Source of the DNA: Phalacrocorax aristotelis
Lineage: Eukaryota > Chordata > Aves > Suliformes > Phalacrocoracidae
Length of the DNA: 64,000 nucleotides
NCBI RefSeq assembly: GCF_949628215.1
Contig: NC_134277.1
Coordinates: 91,873,963 to 91,937,962, forward strand
Direction: 5' to 3'
Below, one piece after another: positions 22,363-64,000 of this stretch. The notes under the pieces are model-generated. The model was not told the DNA's origin. It saw only the letters and a program-made list of their open reading frames with translations, and did no database searches. The position numbers were made by a program, and so were the translations under genes. Numbering within the stretch: position 1 is the stretch's first letter; each line of letters opens with the position of its first letter.

Positions 22363-24194
22363 CGTGAGCAGAATCTTACATATAAAGGCAAGAGAAAATT
22401 AGAAATTTCATAATTATAATGCAGTCGAGCATAATATATTAGCAAGGCTTTCACAAATACATACCCTTTCAATATTCCCCCCCTCAGTAATAAAATATAT
22501 TTATCATCTGCCATCATCATTAAGAATGTAGGTATTGTACTAGCACTCAACTAGATTAAAAAGAAATATATATGGTTACCGAAAAGTTACTTTCCTCCCT
22601 CCTTCTCTAGCGGCCGCACTGTCTCCCTTGAGATACGGACGTTCTCCTAACGCACAGTTCTGAGATTGTGTAATTACTTTTAGCATCAGACAGCGTCAGT
22701 TGGTACAGACTCCATTAGCTTTTGCACACAAGGCACAGTAAATCCAGGGTCACGTAGTAACTATTCATAAATACAGTATTTCTCACTTACAGATAGGTTG
22801 CAAAGCTACAGAACAGAAACAGCAGTCACGTTCTTCTTTCAGAAATGTTCTTTTCAAGTATTTTGTTCCTGAGTTGATTACAAAGCCCAGATTCCTTTTC
22901 AGATGACCTAACATTAATACTCTACGTAGGAATTAGGAAGGTATGAGAGACCGAATAGTAAGGTGGCCTTCACCAACTACATATTCAAATCCTCCCAGAA
23001 TGTCAGGAAAACCAGAACTGTGAATTTCAGATTTCTGTTTTGGGCTGGCCTTGGGGAAGTGTCATTCTAGGGGTCTTGTCGCTGCCGTTCGTTGGAAGAT
23101 TTACTTAGGTCTCTTCTTTGCAAACAAGAATGAAGTAACTTTTGCTGCTGTATTTCTAATACTTTAAATTAACCCTTATCCTAAATTCTTTGCCAAAAGG
23201 AGTTTTGGTGTCTGGATGACGGCCTCTTCTAAAAGTGACACCCACGTGCTGAAAAACGTTTACCTGGCTGTTAGTTTTGGCAGCACCTTCCCACAAGTGT
23301 CCAGAGGGACCCCTGTCTGATTCTGGGCTCTTGGGAATGTTTCACCTCCCCTGGGTTGGACGTGCATCCTGCCCGCGTCCCCGTGCTACAGCAGTTCGAG
23401 GCTCACGCTGGCGTGCACCATCCGCCTCTGCTCTGGTTTCCATGGGGAGGCGTTCCCCAAAATCCTCTGATGTCAGCCTAGTGTTGCCTGACCGTACGCT
23501 TTTCTTTTCCAGTTCTTCTTAGTTAGATTTTTCATTTCAGTTATAGTCAGATAAGCCCAACGCAACTCCATTTCATTTCAGGGGAATTATCCTGGATTTA
23601 CTCTATGATAGCTTTGATCAGCACCTGATCTTTTTTTTTTTTTCCTGGACAGACCTGGTTATATATTTCACATGGAAAATACTGCTCTGTCTCACCAAGA
23701 AGGTGGAATTCCTCTCTGGCTCCTAGATTCTACTGTTTCCATAATATAAAAGCTGCAAAACCGTATTGGTGTGGACCCTATTTGCTGGGGATGAACACAG
23801 TTTCCCAAGTCATGAACTAACATAGAAATTTACATAGAAATAACTGTCTGGGATTTCTGCTTTCAGAACGGCAGAAGTACTTACTAAAGTCGGGTATTGT
23901 TTCGGACTTTCATTTCAGCTCTTTACCTGCCTTGGACAAAGTGACACATCAACGGTTTGTGTCAAGGACACGTCATTTGACTTTCTCTGAAGGCCAATTG
24001 TTTTCCAATACTTCCATGTTCCGTGCGTCACTGTTAATGGAAGAGAACCGCCGAGGGGGTCACCGCAGCATATTTTGGGGGCTGGTGCTCTTAACTTCTA
24101 TTTGCATTGTAATTTGCCAGCTTGTTTGCTAGCTAATTTGAGAAGCAGAGAGTAACGTTTTTGCCATCCCATTTCTTAGCGCATTTGTCAAAGA

Positions 24195-24200
24195 TTTATT
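24195..24200 (-). terminator. DDC: Candidate poly(A) signal of DDC
   Basis: This is the first AATAAA on the DDC strand after the stop codon, giving a 3'UTR of about 0.95 kb. The mirror copy is at 5913-5918 on the plus strand. I did not see a closer canonical signal, and no transcript evidence is available. Confidence 0.5.
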
Positions 24201-25123
24201 ACACAACGCAGTAAGCAGAACGGCAACCATAAAAAGAAATCACAACTCTATTTCACAGAACGTAGCTTACAGATTCTTTTCAAGTAATCGCTGCTTAGAG
24301 TAACATGGTTGAAAATATAGAACGCCAGGTAGCACAGGGCTTTTGACAAAACTCTTGGGAAGGAGCTTTTAAGAGGCCTCATTATGAATGATCAGAGTGA
24401 AAACCGAGAGCCAGCGCAACCTATTTGCCGAGGTTTGACAAAATGGCTGTTTGAAAAGCAAACCCTTTGGAAGAAAGTAGAGAGCCGGCCGTAGGGAGGG
24501 TTTGCGTTCACTCAGTGCTCCCTCCCCCCGGTGTGGCTGTGTAGTGAAGGAAGCCTTGAAGTCCCAACCTCATTTACAAAATTACTGCAGCAAGCGTGTC
24601 ATGACACGATAGTGCCCCACACCATGACGCCACCACTTGTGCGTGCCTGTTTAGACAGGACGTGGACAGTGTCATGACCAGGTTACTGAACTTCCCCCAG
24701 CTTGCACTCTTTCTGAAGGCACAGTAATGCTAAATTGCTTGGTTGTAACACCTCAGTGTTTCATCTGTGAAGAAAGGAGTGGGTGCGCTAGAGGTTAATG
24801 GGGGCGACGGAGGGAGCACTAACCCTTCCACTTCCGTTGCCTGGTTCGGTACGTGCTCTTGATTACAGACTGGTAAGAAACGACGGCTCGAGCCGCCACG
24901 GCTGCGTGCCATGGCAAGAGGAAGCTACGGTACAGAGAAGGAATGACTAAGGTTACAACACAACTTGCCGGCAAGGGTTTTGCTGCTGCAGATGGGCTAT
25001 ATAACAACAGGTTTTGCACTCTTTTCCTTCATAACTTCACTTTCCCGCCTGCCCCTGAAATAAAACTTGGCAACACAGAGAAAGCCACTTAATTACCTCC
25101 TCCCCACTGCTGCTTCACTGCGG

Positions 25124-61767
<36,644 letters not shown>

Positions 61768-64000
61768 CTGTGGGACAAAGTGAAGGGAGGTTCAAAAGGG
61801 AGACAGTCCAGAAGAAGGAAAGCAGCCTTTTCTTCTGGATGAATCTGCAAAGCTGTTACCAGATGCTGCATATGGGAAACGGCGCAACCTCTTGCTTTTT
61901 AAGAATATGTGTGACAGCAAGGCAGGAATCTCTACTGGGCCTTGGTCTCCTCCTTCCGGATGCCTCTGCCTGCTCTCTTTAATCCCTGTGCTCGTTCAGC
62001 TTAGGCACCGGCCTTGTAATCAGTGCTAGAAAGCTGGACTCACAGACGTAAATGCATGTGAAAAGGCTCTCGAACCAGGCACCAACCACTTGCGAACCAG
62101 CAACAACGGCAGAGTAACTCTTGATTTCTGTTACTCTGGATTTCCGCCCATTTAGCTTCCATCAGAATCTGCCTGTCAACTCTCATTCCTGTCAAGCAAC
62201 AGGCATAATCATGACGCTTATTTAATTTTTAGAGTTACCCTGGGCAAATCAGTTATTGTGGCTACAAGAGGAAGAACACTGAGAGAGCAAAAAGCTATGA
62301 TTCAATACAGGTAACTGCATTACAAAGTATGAGTTATGTACGTTTTCTTCATCAGAAACACGCAGAGGAAAGGAACAGTCACACACTGTTTCTAAATTGC
62401 CCTTTGACTCACAAAACATGAGTTTAAACGGTGCCTTGGATACTCCGTGACAACAAAGAGGGGAATTTTTTGCATCAATTGATCTGTAAATATCACAAGA
62501 GAGTACAAGCTCCCACAAATTCTTTAGATGGTTTCCCTCTAGAGCAGGCAGATGAAGCATGCTCTAAACTGCTCCTGTAAACTAGAAGTAACACTTTGTA
62601 AAGACATGTTCGTAAATTCCAATGGTTTTGGGGGTCCATACGCAAGACAGAGTTTTTAGGTACTTTCAAAGTTGAGCAATTGTCACGTGAATCTTCCTCT
62701 GCCGAAGCACTTATCGCTGCAAGGAGTACAGCTGCTTGTATTCGTAAGTATGTCTCGGAAATATCCCCAGTGTCAACAAGCTAATTTTGGAGTGCTGCTT
62801 CTTATCCTGCGCCAAAAGTCTGTCCTCCCTCTGTGGAAGACCTGTGCATACTTACTAATTACAAGAAGTGTTGAAGTGTTTGGGAAGTCTTCTTTCTGCC
62901 CTGGAGGTGGGCCTGATCCTACAGGCTTCATACACATGAATGATCCCCGTGAACTCAGACTTTCTCCTAATACTGAAGTTAGCTGAGCTATTTATGAGAG
63001 ACAAAGCTGCCTTCTACACATGTCAACATCTCAACAGCGAGGGAATCCAGCAGCCTCATGAATGGAATAAGCAGGGAAAAGGACAGTCCCTAAACATTTA
63101 CTAAAGGTATTGCCATGGCAAATGTAGTTTATCTGCCTCCCCGGTGGTGTGGGGTTTGAGGAACGTAGACCCCAGGGTCTGCATCAGAGCACAGGGACGA
63201 GCTGGAGACAGTTTTGTGCATTTCTTATAGCTGCTGCTGCATGCAGCGTTATGGCAACTGAGGGACATATTACGGACACATAATGGTGTAGGAAAACAAA
63301 TATCCCTCTTGGGTCAAGTAAAGCGGAACTTCCATGTGGAGGCTAGGGCCAAAGGAAATTCTGTCCGCTAATTACAGAGAACATAACTTGGCCATCTCCC
63401 CATTTACTCTTATTCTGCATATGGTCTGTAGCCAGATACTCAGAATGCTCATCGGAGTATCTGAACACGGAGAAATCATGCCTGTCTGTAGTTCCCAAAA
63501 GTCACGATGCAAGAGGGTGTGCACACAGTTATCTTCAACTTACACACAAAGAACTTTCCAGATCTGATTCATCTTACTTTATCGGTCTACAAAGTTAAAT
63601 ATATGAGACAAAATAGTTGTTTAGGTCCCCTAGTATTCAGTGGGGAGAGGGAAGCATATCCAGAAAGCAGTAATTCCATCTACTGTAGGCAAATATTCTG
63701 GACTGAGATAAATGGTTCCTCCAAAGGTACCTTCCTGGAGGTTCAGCTTTATCCGTTGATGAATCTCATACAGTGTAAGCAGTATATCATCTTCTAAAGA
63801 ACCCTGCGTAATCAGAAGACCCGCATAATGGGCATATACTGTCAGACAGTGTTGCCTGAAATACCCTTTCCTGCCATTCACCAGATGAGGGTGCTTTTCA
63901 TTTGTGCAAACCACTGCAGCTTATTGTGATGTTCGTGCAGTGTTTCAGGGAAGTTGTGTGTCCTCACAACGAAGCTGGGCAACAAAAAGCCTGTGTGCAA
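61768..64000. other. DDC intron, continuing past the window
   Basis: Upstream DDC intron. The preceding coding exon was not found here. A 94-codon minus-strand ORF at 63630-63914 is not recognisable. Confidence 0.55.

Noticed and set aside
63630..63914. 94-codon minus-strand ORF, tested as the missing DDC exon
   Set aside because: It lacks the expected ASPACTELE-type residues and resembles no known family.

Overview
This is vertebrate nuclear DNA, almost certainly from a bird. It has split genes with GT/AG introns, a CpG-island promoter, three large CR1 (chicken repeat 1) LINE copies plus CR1 3'-end scraps, and three copies of a long terminal repeat family that I recognise as common in bird genomes. 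No prokaryotic features are present. Two protein genes are clear: FIGNL1 (fidgetin-like 1, an AAA ATPase acting on RAD51/DMC1 filaments) and DDC (aromatic L-amino-acid decarboxylase). They are neighbours in other vertebrates too.

Layout. (1) 1-8691 is the left arm of a very large inverted repeat. It carries a second copy of the last two coding exons and the 3'UTR of DDC on the plus strand. (2) 8692-21434 is the single-copy spacer. It holds unassigned GC-rich DNA, a broken endogenous retrovirus (gag remnant, leader, primer-binding site and LTR, minus strand), the FIGNL1 CpG island, the single-exon FIGNL1 coding region (14425-16536, plus), a frameshifted CR1 (minus) and a solo LTR that ends exactly at the arm boundary. 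(3) 21435-30112 is the right arm, pairing base for base with the left arm (x pairs with 30113-x up to 8658). It holds the 3' end of the full DDC gene. (4) 30113-64000 is the body of DDC on the minus strand. I located ten consecutive coding exons by eye (25124-61767, 1023 bp, 340 codons plus stop, all phases consistent). The exons for roughly the first 145 residues lie beyond the right edge. DDC introns hold a 5'-truncated CR1 with an internal deletion, a long CR1 with one obvious nonsense codon, and two solo LTRs with clean 5-bp target duplications.

The main observation is the palindrome. The arms are at least 8.66 kb and about 99.8% identical by my eye count (about 18 substitutions, many at CpG sites, no indels until the last ~30 bp), and they enclose FIGNL1. 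The ancestral vertebrate order is DDC then FIGNL1 in tandem, head to tail. Here the partial left DDC copy keeps that order with FIGNL1, while the full DDC faces FIGNL1 tail to tail. The structure is what an inverted duplication plus a flip of the FIGNL1 spacer would leave. Because both arms carry the same DDC terminal exons, the spacer could invert without damaging DDC. The arm boundary coincides with an LTR that has no target-site duplication, which points to an LTR-linked rearrangement. An assembly error remains the main alternative.
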